Below are positions 43,696 to 51,913 of a DNA stretch of 64,000 nucleotides, in pieces. Where the stretch lies: NCBI RefSeq assembly GCF_046297895.1, contig NZ_JBKBHC010000007.1, forward strand, positions 1 to 64,000, read 5' to 3'. Every line of letters begins with the position of its first letter. The stretch's first letter is position 1. The notes beneath the pieces are model-generated. The model was not told where the DNA came from, searched no databases, and worked only from the letters and a program-made list of their open reading frames with translations. Position numbers and translations under genes: made by a program. This DNA is from Ferrovibrio sp046297895 (GTDB lineage: Bacteria > Pseudomonadota > Alphaproteobacteria > Ferrovibrionales > Ferrovibrionaceae).

Positions 43696-44465
43696 GCCGC
43701 CCGCTCCGCGAAGGCGGCGAGCCATCGGCGCACGGCGGCAGCATCGGCGAAGCCATGGCGGCCGGGCCAGACCTGCGCCAGCGCCCCGACCGGCAGGGCC
43801 AGTCCGCCCATGTCTTCGACCGCGCGGAAACCGTCTTCGTCGGTGCGGTCATCACCGATGAAGACCGGGCGGCGGCCGGCAAAATGCGGTTCACGCATGA
43901 ACAGCTCCACCGCCGAGCCCTTCGACAGGCCGGCGGCCTTCACCTCCCAGACATGACGGCCGGGCATCAGCATCAGCCCGTCATGGCCCGCCAGCATTCC
44001 GGACAGCCGCTGGCCGAGTTCGGCGCCGAGTTCCGGCGCGTTGCGGTAATGCACGGCCAGCGCATGGCTCTTGTGCTCGATCAGGATGCCCGGATGCAGT
44101 CCGGCCAGCCGAGCGACCGCGTCCTGCAGGATATCGGGCAGGGGCGGGCCGGCCACCGGATGGATGTCAGCCTGCGGCGCGGGCCGCCATTCGCTGCCAT
44201 GCTGGCCGGAGGCCGCCAGCCGAAGCGGATCGAATAATGCATCGACGCTGCCCAGCGCGCGGCCAGACACCAGGGCCAGGGCGCCGCTGAGCCGTTCGGC
44301 CGCATGCCTGAGATGGTCGCGCAGCGGGGGCGGCACCACGACACGGTCGGGCGCCTCGGCGATATCGAGCAGCGTGCCGTCGATATCGAGAAACAGCGCC
44401 CAGTCGGCCTGCGGCAACGGCGGCGCACCCAGCATGCCAGGGCTGGTGAATATGGGTTCGGTCAT
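43692..44465 (-). CDS. otsB: Trehalose-6-phosphate phosphatase
   Basis: 257 residues, HAD superfamily. The nucleophile loop is LFLDIDGTLLDIAE; GALALVSGRALGSVD follows, SGQHGSEWR is in the cap, and FIGDDRTDEDGF is the motif III/IV metal site. It dephosphorylates the OtsA product. It is the first gene of the operon; ATG 44465 follows a small hairpin region that should hold the promoter. Confidence 0.95.
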   Translation of the reverse strand: MTEPIFTSPGMLGAPPLPQADWALFLDIDGTLLDIAEAPDRVVVPPPLRDHLRHAAERLSGALALVSGRALGSVDALFDPLRLAASGQHGSEWRPAPQADIHPVAGPPLPDILQDAVARLAGLHPGILIEHKSHALAVHYRNAPELGAELGQRLSGMLAGHDGLMLMPGRHVWEVKAAGLSKGSAVELFMREPHFAGRRPVFIGDDRTDEDGFRAVEDMGGLALPVGALAQVWPGRHGFADAAAVRRWLAAFAERAA

Positions 44466-44509
44466 CAAACGCACGGCCCCCCGGAAACCGGGTGATAGAA
44501 CAAAGTATT

Positions 44510-44584
44510 TTCTCGGATTTCCGAGAAGATTTAGGAGCCGAACGTGGGATTGCAACCCCGGTTCCACGTTTTTGGGAACCGGGG
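44510..44584. other. Two hairpins in the otsB/hydrolase intergenic region
   Basis: The first hairpin is TTCTCGG-ATTT-CCGAGAA (44510-44527). The second is CCCCGGTTCC-N9-GGAACCGGGG (44556-44584), a perfect 10-bp stem with a T-rich loop. The second lies 30 bases past the start of otsB's upstream region, between the otsB promoter and the end of the alpha/beta-hydrolase transcription unit. It has no T-tail in either direction. Possible operator or boundary element. Confidence 0.5.
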
Positions 44585-44614
44585 CGCGGACATCAGGGGA
44601 ACATCGGCATGTAA

Positions 44615-45463
44615 TCAGACCGCCAGCGGCTCCGTCATCCCCGCGACCGTGTGCAGGAAATCGATCAGATATGAATTCACCCGCTCTGGCTGCGTGACCG
44701 GCGCCATGTGGGCTGCGCCGGACAGATTCATATGACGCGCGGCCGGCAGCAGACGGCGCAGTTCGGCAATCACGCCGCGCGCCGCCAGCGTGGTTTCGCT
44801 GCCGCAAAGCAGCAGCACCGGCATGGACAGGGATTTCAGATCGTCAACCGCGGCTTCGCGTGCCTGCAACAGTTCGCGGAATTCGTTTGCCACCGTGCTC
44901 ATGCAACCCGTGACATAAACCTGCATATGCTCTGGCATCGCCTGCAGGGCACCGGGGCCAACCCAGTAATCGAGGAACGCGATGGCGGCGGCGCGCGCAT
45001 CGCCGTTTTCCACCAGTTCGATATGACGTTGCGCCACCAATGCGATCTCACGCCACGCATCGCGCTGGCCGCTGTCACGCAGCAGACCGAAAGCCACCGG
45101 TTCATACATGGCCAGCGCGGCGATGCGATGCGGCTGGCGGCGTGCCAGTTCCAGCGCCATGGCACCGCCATAGGAATGCCCGACCAGATGCACCGGGCCA
45201 TCCATGCGCTCGAGCAAAGCCATCAGCAGGGCTATTTCCTCCTCCAGCGTGGGCCTGCCGTGATCGGGCATCGGCGTTTCGCCATGGCCGATCAGATCGG
45301 GCGCGACAATATGCCAGCCGCGACCAAGCGCTGCGATCAGCGGTCGCCATTGCCGGTGCGAGGCAGCGCCGGAATGCAGCAGCATCAGGCGGGGCGCAGC
45401 GGCTCCATCACAGCCATTGTCGAACCAGGACAAGCGGCCCACGGCCGTTTCCAGCATCGGCAT
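44615..45463 (-). CDS. Alpha/beta hydrolase
   Basis: 282 residues. The nucleophile elbow is GHSYGGAMAL (Ser), the oxyanion strand is MLLHSGAASHRQWRPLIAAL, the acid is near LLCGSETTLAA, and the catalytic His is in SGAAHMAPVTQPERV. It is the last gene of a three-gene leftward operon with an MddA-like methyltransferase (11-base gap) and a second hydrolase, under MarR-type control. Substrate unknown; an ester or thioester is a reasonable guess from the context. Confidence 0.88.
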   Translation of the reverse strand: MPMLETAVGRLSWFDNGCDGAAAPRLMLLHSGAASHRQWRPLIAALGRGWHIVAPDLIGHGETPMPDHGRPTLEEEIALLMALLERMDGPVHLVGHSYGGAMALELARRQPHRIAALAMYEPVAFGLLRDSGQRDAWREIALVAQRHIELVENGDARAAAIAFLDYWVGPGALQAMPEHMQVYVTGCMSTVANEFRELLQAREAAVDDLKSLSMPVLLLCGSETTLAARGVIAELRRLLPAARHMNLSGAAHMAPVTQPERVNSYLIDFLHTVAGMTEPLAV

Positions 45464-45474
45464 TGCAACAGCTC

Positions 45475-46215
45475 CTAGATCTTAAGGCCGGGTATCAGCG
45501 CCGGAACCCGGCGGCGATAATCGCGATAACGGCCGCCGAAGGTTGCGATCAGATCGCGTTCTTCATAGATGATGCCGACCACGATATAGGCGCTCATGCC
45601 AATGGCGAAGAGCAGATGGCCCACCGACATCTGCGGCGTGGCCCAGAAAATCACCAGCCAGCCCGTATAGATCGGATGTCGCATGTAGCGATAAAGCCAG
45701 GATGTGCGGAATTCGTCATGCGGCGCCGGCAGACCGCGCCACTGGCGGAAAGGCTGCGACAGGCCGAAGAGTTCGAAATGGTCGATCATGAAGGTGGCGG
45801 CGACCAGCAGCAGCCAGCCGAAGCCATAAAGCATCCAGATCAGCATGGCAGCGAAGCTGTCCTGTACCTGCCAGACTACGGTCGGCAGCGGCTGCCAGAA
45901 CACGATCAGCACCGCCACCATGATTGACGTTGCCACCAGATAGACGGCGCGCTGCAGATACACCGGCACTGCCGCCGACATCCACCGCTTGAAGCCTGGC
46001 CGCGCCATCACGCTGTGCTGCAGGCCGAACAATATGATCAGGCCGAGATCGATGGCCCCGGCGAGCCAGGGCAATAACTCGGGCCAGAGTGCGGCGTCGA
46101 TATGAATGGGCAACCCCAGACCGGCGCTGAGCGGGACGGCGATGAACAGCGCCAGGGCCAGCGCGGCGATACCAAAACCGAGATAGGCAAACAGGGCAAA
46201 CAACATTCCGCGCAT
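45475..46215 (-). CDS. mddA: Methanethiol S-methyltransferase (MddA-like) / isoprenylcysteine methyltransferase fold
   Basis: 246 residues with about six membrane helices. It matches MddA in IILFGLQHSVMARPGFKRWM, in YRYMRHPIYTGWLVIFWATP (SAM-binding RHPxY) and in MSVGHLLFAIGMSAYIVVGI followed by YEERDLIATFGGRYRDYRRRVP. MddA methylates methanethiol to dimethyl sulfide using SAM. ATG 46215 has AGGAG 7 bases upstream. It lies between two alpha/beta hydrolase genes with 10-11 base gaps, a grouping I do not know from described mddA loci. Other small-molecule thiols are possible substrates. Confidence 0.85.
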   Translation of the reverse strand: MRGMLFALFAYLGFGIAALALALFIAVPLSAGLGLPIHIDAALWPELLPWLAGAIDLGLIILFGLQHSVMARPGFKRWMSAAVPVYLQRAVYLVATSIMVAVLIVFWQPLPTVVWQVQDSFAAMLIWMLYGFGWLLLVAATFMIDHFELFGLSQPFRQWRGLPAPHDEFRTSWLYRYMRHPIYTGWLVIFWATPQMSVGHLLFAIGMSAYIVVGIIYEERDLIATFGGRYRDYRRRVPALIPGLKI

Positions 46216-46225
46216 GATCGGACTC

Positions 46226-47176
46226 CTAGGATGTGGGCAGAGACGCAAGGAAAGCGAGATAGTCGGCAGCGACGGCTTCCGGCATCTCGATCATCGGCAG
46301 ATGGCCGCAGGGCAGCAGCAGCAGCGAGGCCTGCGCCAGGCGATCGGCAAGCAACGTGGCGCCCGAGACATGCCAGATGCGGTCCTGCTCGCCCCAGACA
46401 ATGCGGGTCGGTACCGTCATGCCGCTGATGCTGAGCTCCAGCGACGTGGTTTCGCGGGCAAAAGCGTCGAAGACCCTGCGATGGTAATCCGCCTTGCCGA
46501 GCGCACGTTCGGCCAAGGCGCGCCTGATCGGCGCGGGAATGGATGGCGGGTGCGCCATCAGCCAGCCCAGGTATGCGGGATAGTCCTTCGTGCTGCGGAT
46601 GAACAACGGATTGTCGCCGCCCGCCTGCAGATGCCGCAGCAGGTCGCTCGGCATGGCCGACAGGACCCCGCTCGGACCGGGCAGCCACAGGCTGCGCACA
46701 CGGTCGGGATACGCGGCGGCATAAAGCGCCGCGACGCGTGCGCCCATGGAGTTGCCGCCGAGATGCAGCCTATGCAGCCCGAGCGCGTCGACGATGGCCG
46801 CCAGCGCCGCAACCTGTCCCTTTAACCCAATATCATGGACAGGCCAGCGCGGACTGTCGCCGAAGCCTGGCAGATCTATGGCGATCACACGATGATGGGG
46901 CGTAAGGAAGCGCGCGGTGCGGTTCCAGTTGTCCTTCTCGCCGCTGCTGCCATGGACCAGCAGGATCGGTGCGGGATCGGTCATCGGTCCGCCATCGAGG
47001 TAGGCCACGGCTTGGTCCCGGACGAGAATCGTTTTCGCGGCGAGTCCGGCGCGTTTGCGTTCGACTGCGACGACAAGGTCGCGCAACACCGCCGCCGGCG
47101 CCAGGAACCAAGTGGCAGCACCGGCCAACGACAGTGAGATCAGACAACAGAGCAGGATGAACATGATGCGGTGCAT
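46226..47176 (-). CDS. Membrane-anchored alpha/beta hydrolase
   Basis: 316 residues. An N-terminal helix (~3-25, IMFILLCCLISLSLAGAATW) anchors or exports the protein. The hydrolase core shows LLVHGSSGEKDNWNRTARFL, IDLPGFGDSPRWP, the elbow GGNSMGARVAALYA (Ser), IVWGEQDRIW (Asp) and LPCGHLPMIEMPEAV (His). It is the first gene of the MarR-controlled operon; twin 17-bp palindromes lie 32 bases upstream. The two hydrolases of the operon are not close paralogues. Confidence 0.88.
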   Translation of the reverse strand: MHRIMFILLCCLISLSLAGAATWFLAPAAVLRDLVVAVERKRAGLAAKTILVRDQAVAYLDGGPMTDPAPILLVHGSSGEKDNWNRTARFLTPHHRVIAIDLPGFGDSPRWPVHDIGLKGQVAALAAIVDALGLHRLHLGGNSMGARVAALYAAAYPDRVRSLWLPGPSGVLSAMPSDLLRHLQAGGDNPLFIRSTKDYPAYLGWLMAHPPSIPAPIRRALAERALGKADYHRRVFDAFARETTSLELSISGMTVPTRIVWGEQDRIWHVSGATLLADRLAQASLLLLPCGHLPMIEMPEAVAADYLAFLASLPTS

Positions 47177-47207
47177 GGGGTGGATCGCCTTTGAACGGCG
47201 GCAAATA

Positions 47208-47242
47208 TATCAATCTTATTGATAATATCAATACTATTGATA
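47208..47242. promoter_or_regulatory. Twin MarR-type operators
   Basis: Two consecutive 17-bp palindromes: TATCAAT-CTT-ATTGATA (47208-47224) and TATCAAT-ACT-ATTGATA (47226-47242), with identical 7-bp arms and centres 18 bases apart. They form an AT island in the spacer between the hydrolase-mddA-hydrolase operon and the divergent MarR gene, so the MarR protein is the expected ligand. Confidence 0.85.
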
Positions 47243-47335
47243 TATTGGTCGCCCCGCACCAGCTCAGGCCGCTAGCCCTCTGAAATCATTGGTGTATGCT
47301 ACGCAGACGCATCCCCCGGTTTCTGGACTCCGCCC

Positions 47336-47839
47336 ATGACGGTCGCCAAAAAATCCTCCACGCCGCGCATCCCGGTCCCGCGCAGGGATATTCTCGATTC
47401 GCTGCGCGGATCGGTGGATGAGACCATTTCGCTGTTTTATCTGGGCTACCGCGCCGGCGTGGCCGGACCGGGCCGCGTGCTGGACAAGCTGGGCTTCGGG
47501 CGGCCGCACCACCGCATCCTCTATGTGGTGGCACGCCAACCCGGCATTGCCATCGGCAGCCTGATCGAGATGCTGGCCGTATCCCGTCAGGCGCTGCACA
47601 GGCCGCTGCGCGACCTGGTCGCACAGGGATATGTCGCGCAGAAAGCGGCGCCGACCAATCGCCGGCTCGCTTTGCTGACGCTGACGCCCAAGGGCGCGGC
47701 ACTGGAGAGCAAGCTGACAGACCTGCAATACCAGGCCTTTGCCAAGGCCTTTGCCGCGACCGGGCCGGAAGCCGAGCAACACTGGAAAGCCGTGATGCGC
47801 GCGCTGGCCGACCAGGTGCGGCCCGCCTTTACGGTATAG
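47336..47839 (+). CDS. MarR-family transcriptional regulator
   Basis: 167 residues. The winged helix comprises GFGRPHHRILYVVARQPGIA, LIEMLAVSRQALHRPLRDLV (recognition helix), and the wing KAAPTNRRLALLTLTPKGAA. It is divergent from the hydrolase-mddA-hydrolase operon. The two ATTGATA palindromes in the 159-base gap are its likely operators; the ligand might be a sulfur compound or the hydrolase substrate. The ATG is followed by a basic N-terminal arm. Confidence 0.88.
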   Translation: MTVAKKSSTPRIPVPRRDILDSLRGSVDETISLFYLGYRAGVAGPGRVLDKLGFGRPHHRILYVVARQPGIAIGSLIEMLAVSRQALHRPLRDLVAQGYVAQKAAPTNRRLALLTLTPKGAALESKLTDLQYQAFAKAFAATGPEAEQHWKAVMRALADQVRPAFTV

Positions 47840-47870
47840 GCGGCCTCTGACGGTATTTATGCGGCGGCGG

Positions 47871-49202
47871 TCACGCCGCTGCCTTGCCGGCAAGGGCCAG
47901 CATGCGATAGCGCTGGGCGATCGGGCTGGCCGGTTTCAGGAACAGCCGCTCCGCACTCAGGGCCTGCACGAGGCTAAGATCGCCATCGCGTTTTGCGGCC
48001 TCGATCAGGGTGAGATCGAGCAGGTCGCGCTGGGCGTGGCTGCCGCCGAAACGGCTGGCGATATAACGCAACGGCCGCAGACGCTGCACCGTATCGGCAT
48101 AATGGCCGGCCTGGAAGGACAGCAGCGCCTGCGCCAGCGGCAGGCCCACCTGCGCCGCCATCAGGGCATTGTCGCCGCGCTTGCTCGCGGCGGCGCGACG
48201 CAGCGTGGTCATCTGCTGCTCGATCAGGTCGCGGCGGCCGGCGCCGATGAAGCTGATGAGCGCATGCACATCGTTGAAGCTGTAGATGCCGTCCTGCACC
48301 AGGCCCGACCAAGCCTCGGCCAGTTCGCTCCAGCGCTTCATGCCGACATCCAGGCCGCGCAGATACAAACGCCACAGCATGGCAGAGGCATCGATCATGT
48401 CGAGAACCACGGTGGACTGGCCGCCGCGTATGTGCTGATCGTAGAGCGCCAGCACCTCGTCATGTTCGTCGCGCTCGAGATGGAACAGCGCGAGATGCCA
48501 CCAGTTATGCACCGCCATCATATTGTCGGGTGCCCAATGCTCCATGCGATCGCGCGCCCAGCGGATGCCGTCTTCCGCGCGGCCCTGCATTTCCATCACA
48601 TGGGCCACCGCATGATGGGCCCAGGCATCGCGCGGCTCCAGCGCGCAGGCCTGCCGGCCGGCGGCCTCGGCATGCGCATAATCGCCGCTTTCCTCCAGAC
48701 CGAAGGCCAGCATCCCCTGCACGGCATGCCAGCCCGGCCGCTTTCCGTCCCAGGCCGGCAGCACACGCAGCACGCGGTCGCGCAGGTTGCGCGACAGGCC
48801 GCGATAGAAATCGAACAGATGGCCCATCTGCAGGGCCAGCAGGTCGTGCGGATGATCGAGCAGGATGTCGTCGAAGCGCTCGCCGGCATCGTCGAAGCGG
48901 CCGTCGGCCAGGGCTTCGGCGGCGGCCACATGCAGCTTCTCGCGCTCGGTGCGGGCATGGCGGCGGGCCAGCGCGATGCTGTCGCGGGCCGGAGCCAGGC
49001 CGGCAGCCTCGGTGCCGCTGAGATAGAGGTGGGCGCGCAGGGCATGGGCCATGGCAAAATCGGGCTGGGCGGCGATCACCGTCTCGATCGCCTCGACGGG
49101 GTTGCCGCGATAGCAGTTGAACTGGGCCAGCGCCTCTTCGTAGCCCGCCAGGGCTTCGGCCGTGGCCCCGCTGCAGACCTGGCCGTGGGTATCCTTCAAC
49201 AT
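47871..49202 (-). CDS. TTC38-like tetratricopeptide repeat protein
   Basis: 443 residues built of TPR-like helix pairs, matching the TTC38 family: FNCYRGNPVEAIETVIAAQP, MAHALRAHLYLSGTEAA, HDLLALQMGHLFDFYRGLSR, RRPGWHAVQGMLAFGLEESG-like segment, AWAHHAVAHVMEMQGRAEDG, NWWHLALFHLERDEHDEVLA and YDQHIRGG. The conserved His/Trp residues line an inner groove in this family. The molecular role is unknown. It is divergent from a TetR regulator, and each of the two genes has a matching operator in front of it. Confidence 0.88.
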   Translation of the reverse strand: MLKDTHGQVCSGATAEALAGYEEALAQFNCYRGNPVEAIETVIAAQPDFAMAHALRAHLYLSGTEAAGLAPARDSIALARRHARTEREKLHVAAAEALADGRFDDAGERFDDILLDHPHDLLALQMGHLFDFYRGLSRNLRDRVLRVLPAWDGKRPGWHAVQGMLAFGLEESGDYAHAEAAGRQACALEPRDAWAHHAVAHVMEMQGRAEDGIRWARDRMEHWAPDNMMAVHNWWHLALFHLERDEHDEVLALYDQHIRGGQSTVVLDMIDASAMLWRLYLRGLDVGMKRWSELAEAWSGLVQDGIYSFNDVHALISFIGAGRRDLIEQQMTTLRRAAASKRGDNALMAAQVGLPLAQALLSFQAGHYADTVQRLRPLRYIASRFGGSHAQRDLLDLTLIEAAKRDGDLSLVQALSAERLFLKPASPIAQRYRMLALAGKAAA

Positions 49203-49228
49203 CGTGTCCGTCTCCGATTGGGTTTAAA

Positions 49229-49242
49229 ACTGACCAGTCGGT
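49229..49242. promoter_or_regulatory. TetR-type operator, TTC38 side
   Basis: ACTGACCAGTCGGT, an imperfect palindrome (ACYGAC/GTCRGT), lies 27 bases upstream of the TTC38 start. The same 14-bp core, ACCGACCAGACAGT, occurs in front of the tetR gene. Both are flanked by TATAAATATA / TTTATATT, probable -10 regions. Confidence 0.72.
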
Positions 49243-49381
49243 ATAAATATACCCCTTCGGTTTCGTCAAGAGTATATATGGGCCTCCGATCTGCAACCGG
49301 AGAGCGCTATTATTATGTTGATAGAAATGGATTTTTCCGTATTCCACAAGTCTAGCTGGACTTTCATCACCGTCTTGTGAA

Positions 49382-49395
49382 ACCGACCAGACAGT
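49382..49395. promoter_or_regulatory. TetR-type operator, tetR side
   Basis: ACCGACCAGACAGT, 28 bases upstream of the tetR ATG, followed by TTATATTG. It shares GACCAG and the flanking ACYG/RGT with the site ahead of TTC38, so one regulator would control both divergent genes. Confidence 0.72.
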
Positions 49396-49423
49396 TTATA
49401 TTGAGTTCTTTAGAGGAGTTCCA

Positions 49424-50107
49424 ATGGCCCGCGACGGTACGGCGACACGCAAGGCGATCATGGATGCCGCCCAGGCGCTGATCCTGGAAACCGGCTTCGC
49501 GGCCACCACGGTGGACGCCGTGATTGCGCGCGCCGGGATCACCAAGGGCACCTTCTTCTATCACTTCAAAACCAAGGCCGATCTGGCGCTGGCGCTGGTG
49601 CAGCGCGACGCGATGCATGACGCCGCCCTGCTGGAGGCCAACATGGCCCGCGCCGAGGCCTTAAGCCGCGATCCGCTGCAGCAGATCCTGATCTGCATGG
49701 GCCTGTACGAGGAAGAACTGGGCAAGCTGACGGCGCCCTATCCCGGCTGCCTGTATGCCTCGTTCATCTATGAGGCGCAGCTTTTCGACGACAATACCCT
49801 GCGCGTGACACGCGCGGTGTTCAGCGACTGGACCGCGCGGATCATGGGCAAGCTGGAGGAGGTGATGCGGCTGTATCGCCCGCGCCTGCCGGTGGACCTG
49901 AAAACCCTGGCCGAGATGAGTCTGGTGCAGGCCGAGGGCGCCTATATCCTCTCGAAGGTGCAGCACGACCCCAAGGCGGTGGCGGCGCAGTTCCGGCATT
50001 ACCGGAACTACCTGGAACTGCTGTTCATGCCTGCCGATAGCGCCGCCACCCAGAATAGCGGGAGTGTGAAACCGGCCCTGCTGGACGCCGGAGCGGCGCC
50101 CGCCTAG
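49424..50107 (+). CDS. TetR-family transcriptional regulator
   Basis: 227 residues. The N-terminal helix-turn-helix has AIMDAAQALILETGFAATTV, DAVIARAGITKGTFFYHFKT and KADLALALV. The ligand-binding part includes GCLYASFIYEAQLFDDNTLR, similar to AcrR-like TetR proteins with the C-terminal YxxF pattern. The ATG follows AGAGGAG. It is divergent from TTC38 and is followed after 9 bases by the adenylate cyclase gene, which may be co-transcribed. Confidence 0.92.
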   Translation: MARDGTATRKAIMDAAQALILETGFAATTVDAVIARAGITKGTFFYHFKTKADLALALVQRDAMHDAALLEANMARAEALSRDPLQQILICMGLYEEELGKLTAPYPGCLYASFIYEAQLFDDNTLRVTRAVFSDWTARIMGKLEEVMRLYRPRLPVDLKTLAEMSLVQAEGAYILSKVQHDPKAVAAQFRHYRNYLELLFMPADSAATQNSGSVKPALLDAGAAPA

Positions 50108-50116
50108 GCTGCCGCC

Positions 50117-51823
50117 ATGGCAGCGCCAGGGCGTTTCGAGGACCTCTACAGCCGCACCAAGCTGGCTTCCGGCCTGGTGCTGTTCACCTTCCTGATCACG
50201 CATCTCATCAACCATGCGCTGGGCGTGATATCGCTGGCCGCCATGGAGGCGGGCTCGGCGGTCTTCACCTTCGTCTGGCGCAGCTGGCCCGGCAGCATCC
50301 TGCTTTATGGCGCCGTGCTGCTGCATCCGATGCTGGCGCTCTACAACTGGGTGCGACGCGGCCATTACCGCGGCATTCCCTGGCAGGGCTGGACGCAGAT
50401 TTCGCTCGGCCTGCTTGTGCCGCCCCTGGCCGTCGATCATGTGATCGGCACGCGGGGCCTGAATGCCGCGTTCGACCTGAACGATTCCTACGCCTATGTC
50501 CTGCTGGTGCTGTTCGTGCAGGAGCCGCTGATCGGCCTGCGCCAGAACATCCTGATCCTGATCGCCTGGGGCCATGGCTGCATCGGCGTCTATTACTGGC
50601 TGCGGCTGAAGCCTGCCTTTGAACGCGCCTGGCCTTTCCTCTATGCCGTCGCGCTGCTGCTGCCGATGCTGGCGATCCTCGGTTTTGTCTCGGGCGGGCG
50701 TTCGGTGATGCTGCTGATGCAGCGTCCCGAATGGCTGGATGCCTTTCGCGCCGGCCTGAACTGGCCGGGGCCGGCCGGGCAGGAATTCGGCTTCCGCGCC
50801 ATCGAGCTTGCCTATGGCGTGATGATCGTGCTGCTCGCGGCGGCCCTGATCGGCCGCCTCCTGTCGACCCTGCTGCGGCGGCGGCGCGGCAGCATCACTA
50901 TCAGCTACCCCGACGGCCGCCGCTATCGCGGCCAGGCCGGCAGCGTGAGCGTGCTGGAGGCCAGCCGCGCCATCGGCTATGCGCATGCCGCGGTCTGCGG
51001 GGGCCAGGGCCGCTGTTCCACCTGTCGCGTGCGGCTGGGCGGCGAAGGCGCCGCCATGCTGCCGGCGCCCGATGCCGCTGAGCGCCGCGTGCTGGAGCGG
51101 ATCGGCGCACCGCCCGGCGTGCGCCTGGCCTGCCAGATCCGGCCCGAAGCCGATATCGCCGTCACGCCGCTGCTGCCGGCCGGCGTGCCGGCGAAAGTGG
51201 TCTATGGCGCCGCGAGCCATGCCCAGGGCGCCGAGCGGCGCATCGCCATCCTGTTCGCCGACCTGCGCGGTTTCACCAAGCTGTCGGAAAGCAAGCTGCC
51301 CTACGACGTGGTCTTCGTGCTGAACCAGTATTTCAAGACCATGGGCGAGGCGGTGGAAGGCGCAGGCGGGCGGCTGGACAAATTCATCGGCGACGGCGTG
51401 ATGGCCCTGTTCGGCATCGAGGAGGGCCCCGAGGAAGGCTGCCGCCGCGCGCTGGATGCGGCGCGACGCATGGCAATGGGCTTAAGCCGGCTCAATGAGG
51501 CGCTGAAGATGGATCTCGACCAGATGCTGAAACTGGGCATCGGCATCCATTGCGGCCCGGCCATCGTCGGCGAGATGGGCCATGGCAGCGCCATGCATCT
51601 CACCGCCATCGGCGATGCCGTGAATACCGCCAGCCGGCTGGAAAGCGCGACCAAGGATTTCGGCGCCGAGCTGGTGATCTCGGCGGAAGTGGCCGAACGG
51701 GCCGGCGCGGAGGGCCTGGGCGGTTTCGACTGGCAACACGAAACCGTCACCCTGCGCGGCAAGTCGGAGCCGCTGGCCGTGCTGGTGGCGCGCAAGCTTG
51801 CGGCGCCGCAGCCGGCGGAATGA
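50117..51823 (+). CDS. Membrane adenylate cyclase with heme-type 6TM domain and [2Fe-2S] ferredoxin domain
   Basis: 568 residues. The N-terminal part (~1-260) has six membrane helices with His residues in THLINHALG, LLHPMLALYNW, AVDHVIG and WGHGCIGVYYW, like the diheme cytochrome b anchor of succinate dehydrogenase/fumarate reductase. A ferredoxin domain (~265-350) has C294-x5-C300-x2-C303-x35-C339, an adrenodoxin-type [2Fe-2S] pattern. The class III cyclase domain (~370-560) has FADLRGFTKL and FIGDGVMALFG (metal Asp), the adenine-specifying Lys in LDKFIGDG, Thr in LTAIGD, and NTASRLES (transition-state Asn and Arg). It resembles rhizobial CyaC-type heme cyclases. cAMP synthesis controlled by redox or quinone state is the likely role. 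Confidence 0.92.
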   Translation: MAAPGRFEDLYSRTKLASGLVLFTFLITHLINHALGVISLAAMEAGSAVFTFVWRSWPGSILLYGAVLLHPMLALYNWVRRGHYRGIPWQGWTQISLGLLVPPLAVDHVIGTRGLNAAFDLNDSYAYVLLVLFVQEPLIGLRQNILILIAWGHGCIGVYYWLRLKPAFERAWPFLYAVALLLPMLAILGFVSGGRSVMLLMQRPEWLDAFRAGLNWPGPAGQEFGFRAIELAYGVMIVLLAAALIGRLLSTLLRRRRGSITISYPDGRRYRGQAGSVSVLEASRAIGYAHAAVCGGQGRCSTCRVRLGGEGAAMLPAPDAAERRVLERIGAPPGVRLACQIRPEADIAVTPLLPAGVPAKVVYGAASHAQGAERRIAILFADLRGFTKLSESKLPYDVVFVLNQYFKTMGEAVEGAGGRLDKFIGDGVMALFGIEEGPEEGCRRALDAARRMAMGLSRLNEALKMDLDQMLKLGIGIHCGPAIVGEMGHGSAMHLTAIGDAVNTASRLESATKDFGAELVISAEVAERAGAEGLGGFDWQHETVTLRGKSEPLAVLVARKLAAPQPAE

Positions 51824-51913
51824 TCGCGGCTTGACCTCCGTCAATCCCGGCGGCTGACCGGATCGCTAGACTGCGGCTAGAATGCCGCATCTTCCGCAGC
51901 CTGGAGCAGCGCA

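Noticed and set aside
44556..44584. Perfect hairpin taken first as a Rho-independent terminator
   Set aside because: No T-run follows in either direction; listed as a structural element only.
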